Below, in pieces: positions 16,737 to 25,649 of a stretch of DNA of 64,000 bases (position 1 is the stretch's first letter; each line of letters opens with the position of its first letter). Source of the stretch: Arthrobacter mangrovi. Lineage in GTDB: Bacteria; Actinomycetota; Actinomycetes; Actinomycetales; Micrococcaceae. A program made the translations under genes and the position numbers. The notes under the pieces were generated by a model. The model searched no databases. It was given only the letters and a program-made list of their open reading frames with translations, and was not told where the DNA came from. The DNA lies in NCBI RefSeq assembly GCF_026011795.1, contig NZ_BRVS01000026.1:62001-126000 (forward strand). The letters run 5' to 3'.

Positions 16737-17136
16737 CCGGGGATCCGGGCGACGCGTCACTCATGCCCGGGCGGAAGAAGGACCGTGCAGATGCCGGGAC
16801 CGGGCTTCTTCCCTGTGGTGCGACACGGCCGGCTGCAATCCGCGAAGAGGCAGCCGGCCGGTCGTCCTACCACTCACTGATAGGGAACGGCCAACGTAGC
16901 ATCGCCACCTTGGGAAGACCTGAGAGAATCATGGGAAGATTCGAGGCATGAAGGGCCGGCGCTTGGTCCGCGGCGCGCACAGCGGTACGGACGGGTATGG
17001 ACGCCGAAGCCGGCTGCTTGACCCCGACGCCGTGTCCATGGTCCCTTCTGCTCCCGCCCGGATGGTGAAGAATCCGGTAATTGATGCGCCCCAGCCTTGA
17101 AGGGAGCAAGGCAGGCAAGGCAGCGCGGCCGACGGG
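16737..17136. other. Intergenic stretch, no gene seen
   Basis: About 400 bases without a convincing coding frame. It contains a hairpin at 16827-16859 (GGCCGGCTGC / GCAGCCGGCC, 13-base loop) that could end the IclR remnant's transcript. The short open frames on both strands have no ribosome binding sites and no recognisable products. Confidence 0.5.
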
Positions 17137-17391
17137 TCAGAGCAGGACGGTGCCTGGCTCCTCTTCAGGGGAGTGTTGTCCCCCCGGCGCTTGGAGGAAG
17201 CCGTGTGTCTCCGCAAGGGTCAAGCCGGCGGCGACCGCGATTGCTTCCGGTTCATAGCCTTTGGCGATGAGTGCCTGGACGCTCTCGGACAGGTCATATT
17301 CCGCCTGGTCCAGCGCCCATTGCGTGCTTTCGACGTCGGCTGCGGCCAGCCAGACTTGCAGGACCGCCGGAGCAGAAAGGGCCTCGGGCAT
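17137..17391 (-). CDS. Hypothetical small helical protein
   Basis: An 84-residue frame from the ATG at 17391; it stays open upstream and a longer start is possible. Two amphipathic helices (STQWALDQAEYDLSESVQALI) are followed by a helix-turn-helix-like pattern, YEPEAIAVAAGLTLAETHGFL, then an acidic tail. It could be a small DNA-binding or partner-binding protein. No ribosome binding site is obvious and no family is recognised. It lies 330 bases downstream of the ALDH gene on the same strand, beyond a terminator. Confidence 0.45.
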   Translation of the reverse strand: MPEALSAPAVLQVWLAAADVESTQWALDQAEYDLSESVQALIAKGYEPEAIAVAAGLTLAETHGFLQAPGGQHSPEEEPGTVLL

Positions 17392-17667
17392 GCGGGGCTG
17401 GATGATGGTTTGGGGGTTATCCGGTACGGCGGGCTCTACAGCCTCATTTGTGGCAACCGGGTGAGAAAAAAACAACGTGCGTTTCTGTGGATGGCTCCAT
17501 GGGGGCCCTTCCAAACAGGAAGCGATACTTACGGTCGCTAAGCGAAAGAAAGCCTCATACGGGAACGAGACCGGCCGGTCTCGCTCCCGCCCAACACTAC
17601 ACCCCTCCGGCAGGACCGGGAATGCACGGTCGTGGGGCTGCCGCCAGCCCGCGACGGCGGGAGGGCG

Positions 17668-17713
17668 CGACGGCGGTGCGGTGCGGCTCCTCAGCCGCAC
17701 CGCACCGCCGTCG
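17668..17713. terminator. Very strong hairpin after the ALDH gene
   Basis: Perfect 21-base arms with a CCTC loop. It ends 13 bases from the ALDH stop codon (minus strand) and closes the ADH-ALDH operon. No T-run follows. Confidence 0.85.
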
Positions 17714-17726
17714 TTATGTGCGCTTG

Positions 17727-19184
17727 CTAGAAGGGGTAGTCGGCGATTTCCGGGCGCACGGTGAGCCACTGGAGCTCGGTGAAGGACTCCATGTTGGCCT
17801 GGTGGCCGCCGATGCGGGAGCCGTTGCCGGAGTTCTTCGTGCCGCCGAAGGGGGAGTTGGCCTCGTCGGAGACGGTCTGCTCGTTGATGTGGACCTTGCC
17901 GGAGTCGACGCGGTCGGCGATCTGCATAGCGAGGCCGACGTCGCCGAGGATCGACAGGGAGAGGCCGTACTCGTTGTTGTTGGCCAGTTCCACCGCTTCG
18001 TCGATGGTGGCGAACTTCGTCACCGGGGCGACCGGGCCGAAGATCTCGTCCTTCCACGCGGCGTTGTTCGCGTCGAGGTCGGCCAGCACGGTGGGCTGGT
18101 AGAACGGGCCGTTGTTGGTGCCGCCGGCGGCGAGCCGGGCCCCGGCGGACACGGCGTCCTGGACGATCGAGTCGATGCGCTTGAGCTGGCGCTCGTCGAT
18201 GATCGGGCCAATGGCGACGGCGCCGGTCTTCGGGTCGCCGACGGGCAGGTTCTTCGCCTTCTCGGCCAGCGCGGCGACGTAGTCCTCGTAGATGTCTTCG
18301 TGGACGATGTGCCGGCCGGTGGTCATGCAGATCTGGCCCTGGTGCATGAAGGAGCCGAAGGCGGCGGCGGAGGCGGCCTTGGCCAGGTCGGCGCCCGGAA
18401 GCACGATCATGGCGTTGTTGCCGCCGAGTTCCAGATGCACGCGTTTGAGGTTCCGGGCCGCGGATTCGCCGATCTTGCGGCCGGCGGCGGTGGAACCGGT
18501 GAAGGCGATGACGCGGACCTCGGGGGCCTCGACGACGGCGGCGCCTATGTCCGCGCCGCCGGGCAGGAGGGCCAGCAGTCCGGCGGGCAGTCCGGCTTCC
18601 TCGAAGATGCGCATCAGGGTGACGCCTCCGCTGACGGCGGTGCGGGGGTCCGGTTTGAGCAGCACGGCGTTGCCCAGCGCGAGGGCCGGGGCGACTGCGC
18701 GGATCGAGAGGATCAGCGGGAAGTTGAACGGTGCGATCACGGAGACGACGCCGACCGGACGGCGGCGGGCGAAGGACCAGCGGTTCTCGTTGGTAGTGAG
18801 GACGTCGCCGGCGGGCAGCGAGGGCAGCGCCGAGGCTTCGTAGCATTCGTTGGCCGCGACGTGGGTCTCCAGCCCTGCCTTGGGACCGATGCCACCGGAC
18901 TCGCGGACGAGCCAAGACTGGATTTCCTCGGCGTGCTCTTCCCAGAGCTGGCCGGCACGGCGCAGCACGGCGGCGCGTTCCTCGGGCTTGCGAGCGGCCC
19001 ATTCTTTCTGCGCCGCCGCGGCGGCCGCGGCCGCCTCTTTGACGTCTTCGACGGAGGCCACGCCGTAGCGGCCCAGCACATCGCCGGTGGCCGGTTCGAT
19101 GCTGTCTGCGGCTCCGCTGCCGCCCTCGCGCCAGCCGTTGACGTAGATCTTGCCATCCCACAGGGAGGTTTCAAGCAGGGACAT
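17727..19184 (-). CDS. Aldehyde dehydrogenase, benzaldehyde dehydrogenase-like
   Basis: A 485-residue NAD(P)-dependent aldehyde dehydrogenase. The catalytic Cys is in GQICMTTGR, the general base Glu in LELGGNNAMIVL, and the cofactor-binding pattern FTGSTAAGRKI lies upstream. GQICM and the overall pattern match benzaldehyde (XylC-type) and related aromatic aldehyde dehydrogenases, so oxidation of benzaldehyde-like substrates to benzoates is likely. It lies 38 bases downstream of an aryl-alcohol dehydrogenase in the same operon, giving an alcohol-to-acid pair. An AGGA-type site precedes the ATG. Confidence 0.88.
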   Translation of the reverse strand: MSLLETSLWDGKIYVNGWREGGSGAADSIEPATGDVLGRYGVASVEDVKEAAAAAAAAQKEWAARKPEERAAVLRRAGQLWEEHAEEIQSWLVRESGGIGPKAGLETHVAANECYEASALPSLPAGDVLTTNENRWSFARRRPVGVVSVIAPFNFPLILSIRAVAPALALGNAVLLKPDPRTAVSGGVTLMRIFEEAGLPAGLLALLPGGADIGAAVVEAPEVRVIAFTGSTAAGRKIGESAARNLKRVHLELGGNNAMIVLPGADLAKAASAAAFGSFMHQGQICMTTGRHIVHEDIYEDYVAALAEKAKNLPVGDPKTGAVAIGPIIDERQLKRIDSIVQDAVSAGARLAAGGTNNGPFYQPTVLADLDANNAAWKDEIFGPVAPVTKFATIDEAVELANNNEYGLSLSILGDVGLAMQIADRVDSGKVHINEQTVSDEANSPFGGTKNSGNGSRIGGHQANMESFTELQWLTVRPEIADYPF

Positions 19185-19222
19185 TTGCCGTCCTTTCGGT
19201 GTTTTGCTGGTTCGTTCTGGAG

Positions 19223-20338
19223 CTAGCCGGCCGTCTTCAGCACGGCCTTGATGGTGCCGCCGGAGGTGGAGTCCGCCACGGCCTGGTCGATCTCGTCAAA
19301 GCCGTAGTACTTGACCAGCTTGTCGAAGGGGAAGCGGCCGGCCTTGTAGAGCGCGATCAGTCCGGGAATCAGCTGCTGGGACGTGGTGGAGCCGCCGAGG
19401 GTGCCGATGATCCGCTTGCCCCACAGCGTGCGCAGGTGGTCCACGGAGAACCGGGCCTCGGCGGGGGCGCCGCCGATCAGGATCAGCGTTCCCAGCATTC
19501 CGACCGCATCGGCCGCCTCTTCGAGCACCTTGATGTTGCCGGTGCACTCCAGCACGTAATCGGCCGGTCCGCCGCAGATCCGCTGGATCTCCTCGAGGGC
19601 GTTGACCTTTCCGGAGTTGATCGTGTGGGTGGCGCCGAATTCGCGGGCCAGCTCCAGCCGCGAATCGTGCAGGTCGATGGCGATGATCGTGGCGGCCGGC
19701 GTGTTCTTCGCGGCCATCACGGCGGCGAGGCCGACGGCACCGGCTCCGTACACCACCAGGGACTGGCCGGGTTCCGGCTTTGCGGTGTTGAATACGGCGC
19801 CGGCGCCGGTAGTGATGCCGCAGGCCAGCGGGCCGACGAGTTCCAGCGGGATGTCCCGGTCCACCTTCACCAGCGACGACGCCAGGGCCAGTGAGTAGTC
19901 CGCGAACGACGACTGGCCGAAGAAGTGGCCGGAGATCCTGCTGCCGTCGGCCCGGGTGTACGCGGACGTGCCGGCGTCGGGTCCCTTGAACCGCGCGCCG
20001 CTGACCAGCGCCTCGCCCAGGCGCAGGCAGTACCGGTGTTCGCCGCGCAGGCAGTTTTTGCACTCGCCGCAGTACGGCCAGCCCATAATGACGTGGTCGC
20101 CCACGGCCACGTTGGACACGCCCGGGCCGACCGCCTCGACCACGCCGGCGCCCTCGTGGCCCAGCACGCCCGGCAGCGGCAGCGGCATGTCGCCCGCCTG
20201 GGTGATCAGGTCGGTGTGGCAGAGTCCGACGGCGGCGACCTTCACCAGCACTTCGCCCGGCCCGGGTGCCCCCAGCTCGAGCTCCTCGCTAACAAACGGG
20301 GCATCCTTGCCCTCGACCACCAGCGCATTGATCTTCAT
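19223..20338 (-). CDS. Zinc-dependent aryl-alcohol (benzyl-alcohol-type) dehydrogenase
   Basis: A 371-residue class III-like medium-chain dehydrogenase. The ATG at 20338 is preceded by GAGGAG; the frame is open to 20371. Catalytic zinc ligands are in GLCHTDL and GHEGAGVV. Structural zinc cysteines are in CGECKNCLRGEHRYC. The coenzyme motif VVYGAGAVGLAAV is in the middle. The fit to benzyl alcohol dehydrogenases (XylB-type) is good, and the partner ALDH 38 bases downstream supports oxidation of a benzylic alcohol to the acid. Expression is probably regulated with the acid pathways elsewhere; no dedicated regulator is adjacent. Confidence 0.87.
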   Translation of the reverse strand: MKINALVVEGKDAPFVSEELELGAPGPGEVLVKVAAVGLCHTDLITQAGDMPLPLPGVLGHEGAGVVEAVGPGVSNVAVGDHVIMGWPYCGECKNCLRGEHRYCLRLGEALVSGARFKGPDAGTSAYTRADGSRISGHFFGQSSFADYSLALASSLVKVDRDIPLELVGPLACGITTGAGAVFNTAKPEPGQSLVVYGAGAVGLAAVMAAKNTPAATIIAIDLHDSRLELAREFGATHTINSGKVNALEEIQRICGGPADYVLECTGNIKVLEEAADAVGMLGTLILIGGAPAEARFSVDHLRTLWGKRIIGTLGGSTTSQQLIPGLIALYKAGRFPFDKLVKYYGFDEIDQAVADSTSGGTIKAVLKTAG

Positions 20339-20582
20339 GCCACGCTCCTCGTCAAGTTGTTGATGCGTCAATCATTTCCCTTTGGCTGCGCCGAGTCAAA
20401 GATCCTCCGGGAGGGAAAGAGCCGTATCCACTTCCTGCGGCCATACTTCCCCAGAATCCGGCCCGAAGCCAGAACCTCCGCCCGGTGACGTGGACAAACA
20501 TTCGCGAGAAACCGCCGTCGTTGTTTGCTTGCCCGGCGGGCTGCGGGGGCGGACGATTGTTTCCTAGCCTCAGGAGGCACCC

Positions 20583-21596
20583 ATGCGGGTCGGTTACCGG
20601 ACACTGCGGGCCGCGGCCGTGGCGGCCTCCCTCCTGGCGGCTCTGGCCGGGGGCCTGCTGCTCTGGCTGCGGTTCAGCCCGCTTCCGCTGGCGGTGCTGC
20701 TGCGGGTCCTCGCGGACCGCGACGGGCGGCGCACAGCGGAGGCAATGGCGCAGCACGTGCCGGACGGGATCGCCGAACTGCTGGACCAGCACTATCTCGG
20801 CCACCGGGTGCACACTTACCTGGACGTGTTCTTTCCCCGGGAAGCGGCGGAGGAGTCGCTGCGCCTGCCGACGGTGGTCTGGATCCATGGCGGCGCGTGG
20901 ATTTCAGGCAACAAGAACGACGTCGCCAATTACCTCAGGATCCTGGCCTCCTACGGTTTCACTACCGTCGGGGTCGATTATTCGCTGGCCCACACGCGGC
21001 GCTATCCGGCCCCGGTCCGCCAGAGTGCCGCTGCGCTGCGCTACCTCGAGCAGCACGCCGGCCGGCTGCACATCGACACGGAACGGATCGTGCTGGCCGG
21101 GGATTCGGCCGGCGCGCAGATCGCGGCGCAGCTGGCGCTGGTGGTCGCCGACGCGGACTATGCCGGGAAGCTGGGCATCGCGTCGCCCATCGGTGCGGAG
21201 AAGCTGCGCGCCGTGCTGCTGCACTGCGGGGCCTACGACCTCTCGCTCGCCGGGGCCGACCAGGCCGGGAACCAGAACTATCTGCGCACCGTGCTCTGGT
21301 CCTACACCGGGGCCAGGGACTACCTGGAGCGGCCGTACATCGCGCTGGCGTCGGTCGCCCAGCACGTGGACGGGAGGTTCCCGCCGGCCTTCGTCTCCGC
21401 CGGCAAGGCCGACCCGCTGCTGCCGCACTCGCTGGGGCTGGTGACCGCGCTCAAGGCGAAGGGTGCCGAGGTGGAGGAGTTTTTCCCCGGGACGGAGAAG
21501 GGGCCGGGACACCAGTACCAGTTCGACCTGCGCCTGGAGGCGGCGTGGGAGGTGCTGCGGCTCAGCGTGGAGTTCCTCCGCCGCAGGACGGACTGA
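20583..21596 (+). CDS. Alpha/beta hydrolase (HSL-type esterase) with N-terminal membrane helix
   Basis: A 337-residue esterase or lipase of the hormone-sensitive-lipase type. The oxyanion motif HGGAW lies near residue 102 and the nucleophile elbow GDSAG near 174. Asp (GKADPLLP region) and His (GPGHQYQF) follow in triad order. Residues 8-30 form a hydrophobic helix, so the enzyme is probably membrane-anchored and faces outward, or it carries an uncleaved signal. CAGGAGG precedes the ATG. It is divergent from the ADH-ALDH operon; a shared promoter region of about 240 bases separates them. Confidence 0.88.
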   Translation: MRVGYRTLRAAAVAASLLAALAGGLLLWLRFSPLPLAVLLRVLADRDGRRTAEAMAQHVPDGIAELLDQHYLGHRVHTYLDVFFPREAAEESLRLPTVVWIHGGAWISGNKNDVANYLRILASYGFTTVGVDYSLAHTRRYPAPVRQSAAALRYLEQHAGRLHIDTERIVLAGDSAGAQIAAQLALVVADADYAGKLGIASPIGAEKLRAVLLHCGAYDLSLAGADQAGNQNYLRTVLWSYTGARDYLERPYIALASVAQHVDGRFPPAFVSAGKADPLLPHSLGLVTALKAKGAEVEEFFPGTEKGPGHQYQFDLRLEAAWEVLRLSVEFLRRRTD

Positions 21597-21676
21597 GGGG
21601 GTCCCGGACTGGCGGGGCGCCACAATGCGCGGTGCGGGTGCGTAGCGCTGCGGCGGGCGCTGGTAGCGTCGCGTGC

Positions 21677-22774
21677 ATGATCGAGATCACGGGCGCCCTG
21701 CAGCGGCAGGCATGGATGGACAAGCGGCTGCCGCCGGTCGAGCAGCTGGACGGCGGGCTGTGGTCCGTGCCGGTGGTCTTCCCGAACAATCCCATGCGCT
21801 ACACGCTGAGCTATGTGATGGTCGACGGCGGCGACTGCCTGGTCATCGATCCGGGCTTCGATTCGGATGCGGGTTATGCCCAGCTCGGCGCGGCGCTGGA
21901 ACGGATCGGTCCCGGGATCTCCGGAGTCACCGGGGTCTTCGCGACGCACTACCATGCGGACCATCTGGGGATGGCGCGGAGGGTGGCGGACGCCGCCGGC
22001 ACATGGGTTGCAGTGGGTCGGCTGGACCGCGACGTCCTGCGTGGCTACGGGGAGCCGGGCGGGGCGATGGAGGAAGACCGGTTGCAGTACCGCGGATGGG
22101 GCGTGCCAGCGGAAAAGCTGGCTGAGGTACTGCTGCCGCCGCGCGCGTTCGAACGGATCCGCGAGGAGGCGGCGGTTGACCTGGTGCTGGACGGCGGCGA
22201 GGAGCTGCCGGTCGGGTCCCGCGTCCTGCGGACGGAGTCGACGCCGGGGCATACCCCCGGGCACCTGATGCTCTGGGACGACGCCGCCCGGCTGGTGCTC
22301 AGCGGCGACCACATCCTCCCGCGCATCACGCCGAACGTCTCGCTGGTTCCGCACGAGCATCCCGACCCGCTGCGCAGTTACCTGACGTCGCTTGAGCGCA
22401 CGGCGGAGGCGGAGGACCACGAGGTGCTGCCGGCCCACGAGTACCGGTTCAGGGGCATCGGCGCCCGGGCCCGTGCCCTGCGGGCGCACTCGATGGAGCG
22501 GCTCGACGAAGTCCTTGCCGCCCTCGAAGCCCAGGCCGATCCGACCGTCTACAGCGTCGCGGGCCGGATCGGGTGGTCGCGCGGCTGGGAATCACTCGGC
22601 GGCTTCCAGCTGCGGATAGCGCTGAGCGAGACGGCCGCGCACATCCAGTACCTCGCGACGTCGGGGCTCCACTCCGGCGTCCCGGGGCTGCCCGCCGTGC
22701 CGGCTGCTTCGGGCGGGCCGGCCGTGCCGGAGGCGGCGTCGGGCATCGGGGTGCCGGCGGCGGGGTCATCCTAG
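21677..22774 (+). CDS. MBL-fold metallohydrolase
   Basis: A 365-residue metallo-beta-lactamase-fold hydrolase. The metal motif THYHADHLG is at about 90-98. A second His is in TPGHTPGHL and the bridging Asp in LVLSGDHILP. A C-terminal winged-helix-like region and a Gly/Ala/Pro tail follow. The pattern matches the glyoxalase II/LACTB2-like group. The start at 21677 has no strong ribosome binding site but the domain begins at once (residue 1). It follows the esterase by 80 bases on the same strand. Substrate unknown. Confidence 0.85.
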   Translation: MIEITGALQRQAWMDKRLPPVEQLDGGLWSVPVVFPNNPMRYTLSYVMVDGGDCLVIDPGFDSDAGYAQLGAALERIGPGISGVTGVFATHYHADHLGMARRVADAAGTWVAVGRLDRDVLRGYGEPGGAMEEDRLQYRGWGVPAEKLAEVLLPPRAFERIREEAAVDLVLDGGEELPVGSRVLRTESTPGHTPGHLMLWDDAARLVLSGDHILPRITPNVSLVPHEHPDPLRSYLTSLERTAEAEDHEVLPAHEYRFRGIGARARALRAHSMERLDEVLAALEAQADPTVYSVAGRIGWSRGWESLGGFQLRIALSETAAHIQYLATSGLHSGVPGLPAVPAASGGPAVPEAASGIGVPAAGSS

Positions 22775-23073
22775 AACCACCCCAGTAAACGAAACTAGGG
22801 TCCTTTGGCAGTGGTCAAACGCTCTACAAGCGACCAGACTGAAGGTGGTTGCAGCGTCTTCCTTGGGGGCGGCTGGTAACGGCCGGGGTGGCAACACCCG
22901 AGAATCGCAGCCCGCGAAATGGCTTGAAGTGAGTTGGCTTGGGGAGGCCTGACTTCGGGCCATTTCGTTTGTCCGCTCCTTTTCGGCTCCGGTTTGCCGC
23001 CGAGGGCTTTCTCCGGGCGGCGTTGGCTACACTGGCCTCGTTGACCGACCGATGCCGAAGAGCTGGAGGAACG
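22775..23073. other. Intergenic stretch, no gene seen
   Basis: About 300 bases between the MBL gene and the TetR-C-like gene. I see no convincing frame and no clear operator. The sequence in front of 23074 does not encode a helix-turn-helix in any frame. Confidence 0.5.
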
Positions 23074-23532
23074 ATGTTCAGGCCGGGGGCGCCCCTCGAA
23101 GAAATCGAAGAGGACGTCGAATCGATAATCACGGAGCTGGTGCACGAGCTGGGCAGGACCGCGGAGGCGGACCCGGAACCCGCGGGGGCGGAGGAACGGG
23201 CATACATCAAGGCCTTCTCCGACGCCCGCGCCAACAGCGCCGGCGACCAGGCTGGACTGCTGGCCACGGCCATCGGGCGGCCGAACCTCGCCGAGGCGCT
23301 CATCTACCTGAACCGCCGGCTGGACCGGATGGACCTGGATCCGCAGGACCCGGCGGGCATCATCGGCATCATCGTGCGGCTGGCAATGGACGGGCTGTGG
23401 GTCAGCGACATCCTCGACGACACGCGGTTCAGTCCGGCGGAACGCCGGAAGATCACGGACATCCTGACCGGCATGACCTACCTGACGGACAGCCACCTGG
23501 AGAAGCTGGAAGCCCAGGCGGCACGGCGCTAA
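23074..23532 (+). CDS. Orphan TetR C-terminal-like protein
   Basis: A 152-residue all-helical protein. The segment PNLAEALIYLNRRLDRMD, followed by IVRLAMDGLWVSDIL, resembles the C-terminal ligand and dimerisation domain of TetR proteins, but no N-terminal helix-turn-helix exists in this frame. The ATG at 23074 has an ideal GGAGGA site, so translation of the short form looks real. It could be a ligand-binding partner or a dominant partner of a full TetR protein. A perfect 14-base-pair hairpin follows (23547-23578). Confidence 0.6.
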   Translation: MFRPGAPLEEIEEDVESIITELVHELGRTAEADPEPAGAEERAYIKAFSDARANSAGDQAGLLATAIGRPNLAEALIYLNRRLDRMDLDPQDPAGIIGIIVRLAMDGLWVSDILDDTRFSPAERRKITDILTGMTYLTDSHLEKLEAQAARR

Positions 23533-23546
23533 GGCCGGCGCGCAAG

Positions 23547-23578
23547 GGGCCTGGCCGCGGCACGCCGCGGCCAGGCCC
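23547..23578 (+). terminator. Hairpin terminator
   Basis: Perfect 14-base arms, GGGCCTGGCCGCGG and its complement, around a CACG loop, 15 bases after the stop at 23532. Confidence 0.8.
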
Positions 23579-23694
23579 TGGAACCGTGCCCGGAGCTACG
23601 AAAATCCGGTGCTTCCGGCCCTTCCTGACCGGCCTTCCCGGCGGTACGCTGAGGGCTAATCAACGGTTGGCCCGCTTCTTTCGGGAGTGCTGTC

Positions 23695-24447
23695 ATGACC
23701 AGTGCAGACGTCGTCCGCTCAGCCGGAACGGAGCTATTCGTCAACCGCGATCCCGAAGCCGTGGACCGCTACTATGCGCCCAACTACCGCCAGCATTCCC
23801 CGCTGGCGCCGGACGGGCCGGAGGCGCTGCGGCGCTTCGTCGGGCACCTGCCGCTGGACTTCCGGTTCGAACCGCTGCGCATTCTCGAGGACGGCGACAT
23901 GGTGGTCATCCACTGCGTCTACCACGGCCTCGGACCGACGCCGATGGTCGCGTTCAACGTCTTCCGTGTGCTCGGCGACCGGCTGGCCGAGCACTGGGAG
24001 GTGCTGGCGCCGCTGGCCCAGGACTCCGTCAGCGGACACTCCCAGGTGGACGGTCCGACCGAGGTCACCGATCTGGACAAGACGCTCGCCAACAAGGCCC
24101 TCGTGGGCGAGTTCGCGCAGAAGGTCCTGATGGAGCGGGACTACGCGGTCGTGGAGAACTACGTCGCCCGCGACTTCGCCCAGCACAATCCCGAGGCCGG
24201 CGACGGGCTGGAAGGCATTGAAGCCGCGCTGGCGGTCTGGGCGACGCAGGGCCGCCCGCTGACGCACCGGATGATCCACAGGATTGTCGGGCAGGGGAAT
24301 TTCGTGCTGACTGTTGCCGAGGGCGAGTTCGGCGTCCCGGTGGCGCTGTACGACCTGTGGCGCCTGGAAGACAGCCTGATTGTGGAGCACTGGGACGTGA
24401 TCCAGCCCGTGCCGTTCGAGATGCCGCACGGCAACGGGTTCTTCTGA
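23695..24447 (+). CDS. Tandem SnoaL-like (NTF2-fold) protein
   Basis: A 250-residue protein made of two SnoaL-like halves, about 1-115 and 130-245. Both share the pattern VxxxYxxDFxQHxPxxxDG...EAL and a closing W..EHW(D/E)V strand (EHWEVLAPLAQD and EHWDVIQPVPFE). The NTF2 fold usually forms a small-molecule binding pocket, as in polyketide cyclases and limonene epoxide hydrolases. The duplication inside one chain is less usual than dimers of single domains. It is monocistronic. Function unknown. Confidence 0.8.
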   Translation: MTSADVVRSAGTELFVNRDPEAVDRYYAPNYRQHSPLAPDGPEALRRFVGHLPLDFRFEPLRILEDGDMVVIHCVYHGLGPTPMVAFNVFRVLGDRLAEHWEVLAPLAQDSVSGHSQVDGPTEVTDLDKTLANKALVGEFAQKVLMERDYAVVENYVARDFAQHNPEAGDGLEGIEAALAVWATQGRPLTHRMIHRIVGQGNFVLTVAEGEFGVPVALYDLWRLEDSLIVEHWDVIQPVPFEMPHGNGFF

Positions 24448-24515
24448 GCCGCGAAATTGACGGTGGGGCCGCCTACTCTGGATGACGAAGCGTTGCCTGG
24501 AGATCCGGAGGCCCG

Positions 24516-25640
24516 ATGGGCGTGATGAACGACCTGCTGGGTCCGCCTGCCGTCGCGGGCCTGCGCGACGTCCTGGCCCGGGCAGCGGGCCGGCCGGACT
24601 GGCCCGCGCTCGCCGCTGCGGCGGAGCGGCTCGAACCGCTCGCGCTGCGTGCCCGCGCGGACCTGCTGGCGGCGGCGCTCCTGTCCGACCTTTCCGGCCA
24701 AATCAGCGGCGGCGGAGACGGGGCCGGCTACCGGCGGGCGGCGTCCGTCTTCCGGGCGGCGCTGGAGGATCCGCAGTTCACGGGCTGGCCGATCTGGCCG
24801 GTCAGCGAGGCGGCGGTGACCCTGGCGCTGCGGGACGGGAGCGCGCGGTCCTTCGACGACGCGCTGGCACTGCTGGCGGAGCTGACCCCGCGGCTCACCA
24901 GCGAGTTCGCCATCCGGCGGCTGCTCATCGGGGATCTCGACCGCTCGCTGGCCATCATCGCGGACTGGACGCGCCATCCGGACGGGCACGTGCGGCGGCT
25001 GGCGAGCGAGGGAACCCGGCCCTACCTGCCCTGGGCCGTGCGCGTCCCGGAGATCATCGCCAGGCCTGCTGCAACGCTCCCGCTCCTGGACGCGCTGCAC
25101 GGCGACAAGTCCGGCGATGTCAGGCGCTCGGTGGCCAACCATCTGAACGACGTGGCCCGGCACGCGCCGGACGAGGTGGTGGCGGCGGCCGGACGCTGGA
25201 GCGCGGATCCTGGGGCGAACACTGCCTGGGTGGTGCGGCACGGGCTGCGGACCCTGGTGAAGAAGGCCCATCCCGGGGCGCTCGCCCTTCTCGGTTTCAC
25301 CGCCGGCAGCGTGTCGGTGTCGATCCCGGAGCTGGACCGCGGCACCGTGCACCTGCCCGGGGAACTCGGCTTCGCCGTCGTTGTCACTAATAACTCCGGG
25401 GAGCCGGCGCGCGTCGCCGTGGACTACCTGGTCCATTACGTGAAAGCCAACGGTTCGCTCGCGCCGAAGGTGTTCAAACTGGCGGTCGCGGAGCTGGCGC
25501 CGGGGGAGTCCCGGCAGCTGAGCAAGACCCACGCTTTCCGGCAGATGACCACGCGCGTCCACTACACGGGACGGCACGGAATCCAGGTCCAGGCAAACGG
25601 AACGTTGTCCGCCAAGGCGGAGTTCGACGTCGTTAGCTGA
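24516..25640 (+). CDS. DNA alkylation repair protein, AlkC-like
   Basis: A 374-residue HEAT-like repeat protein. Helical repeats (about 15-270) with SEFAIRRLLIGD, DWTRHPDGHVRRLASEGTRPYLPWA and NTAWVVRHGLRTLVK match the AlkC/AlkD type of 3-methyladenine glycosylases, which remove positively charged alkylated bases without base flipping. Residues about 270-374 form an Ig-like beta domain, characteristic of the AlkC branch. A GGAGG site precedes the ATG. It stands alone. The identification is from pattern memory; the repair activity is inferred. Confidence 0.8.
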   Translation: MGVMNDLLGPPAVAGLRDVLARAAGRPDWPALAAAAERLEPLALRARADLLAAALLSDLSGQISGGGDGAGYRRAASVFRAALEDPQFTGWPIWPVSEAAVTLALRDGSARSFDDALALLAELTPRLTSEFAIRRLLIGDLDRSLAIIADWTRHPDGHVRRLASEGTRPYLPWAVRVPEIIARPAATLPLLDALHGDKSGDVRRSVANHLNDVARHAPDEVVAAAGRWSADPGANTAWVVRHGLRTLVKKAHPGALALLGFTAGSVSVSIPELDRGTVHLPGELGFAVVVTNNSGEPARVAVDYLVHYVKANGSLAPKVFKLAVAELAPGESRQLSKTHAFRQMTTRVHYTGRHGIQVQANGTLSAKAEFDVVS

Positions 25641-25649
25641 CGTCCGCCG

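Noticed and set aside
16763-16951. Small plus-strand frame of 62 residues
   Set aside because: It crosses a terminator-like hairpin, has no ribosome binding site and no recognisable product.
17448-19226. 592-residue open frame on the plus strand
   Set aside because: Antisense shadow of the aldehyde dehydrogenase; no ribosome binding site and low-complexity composition.
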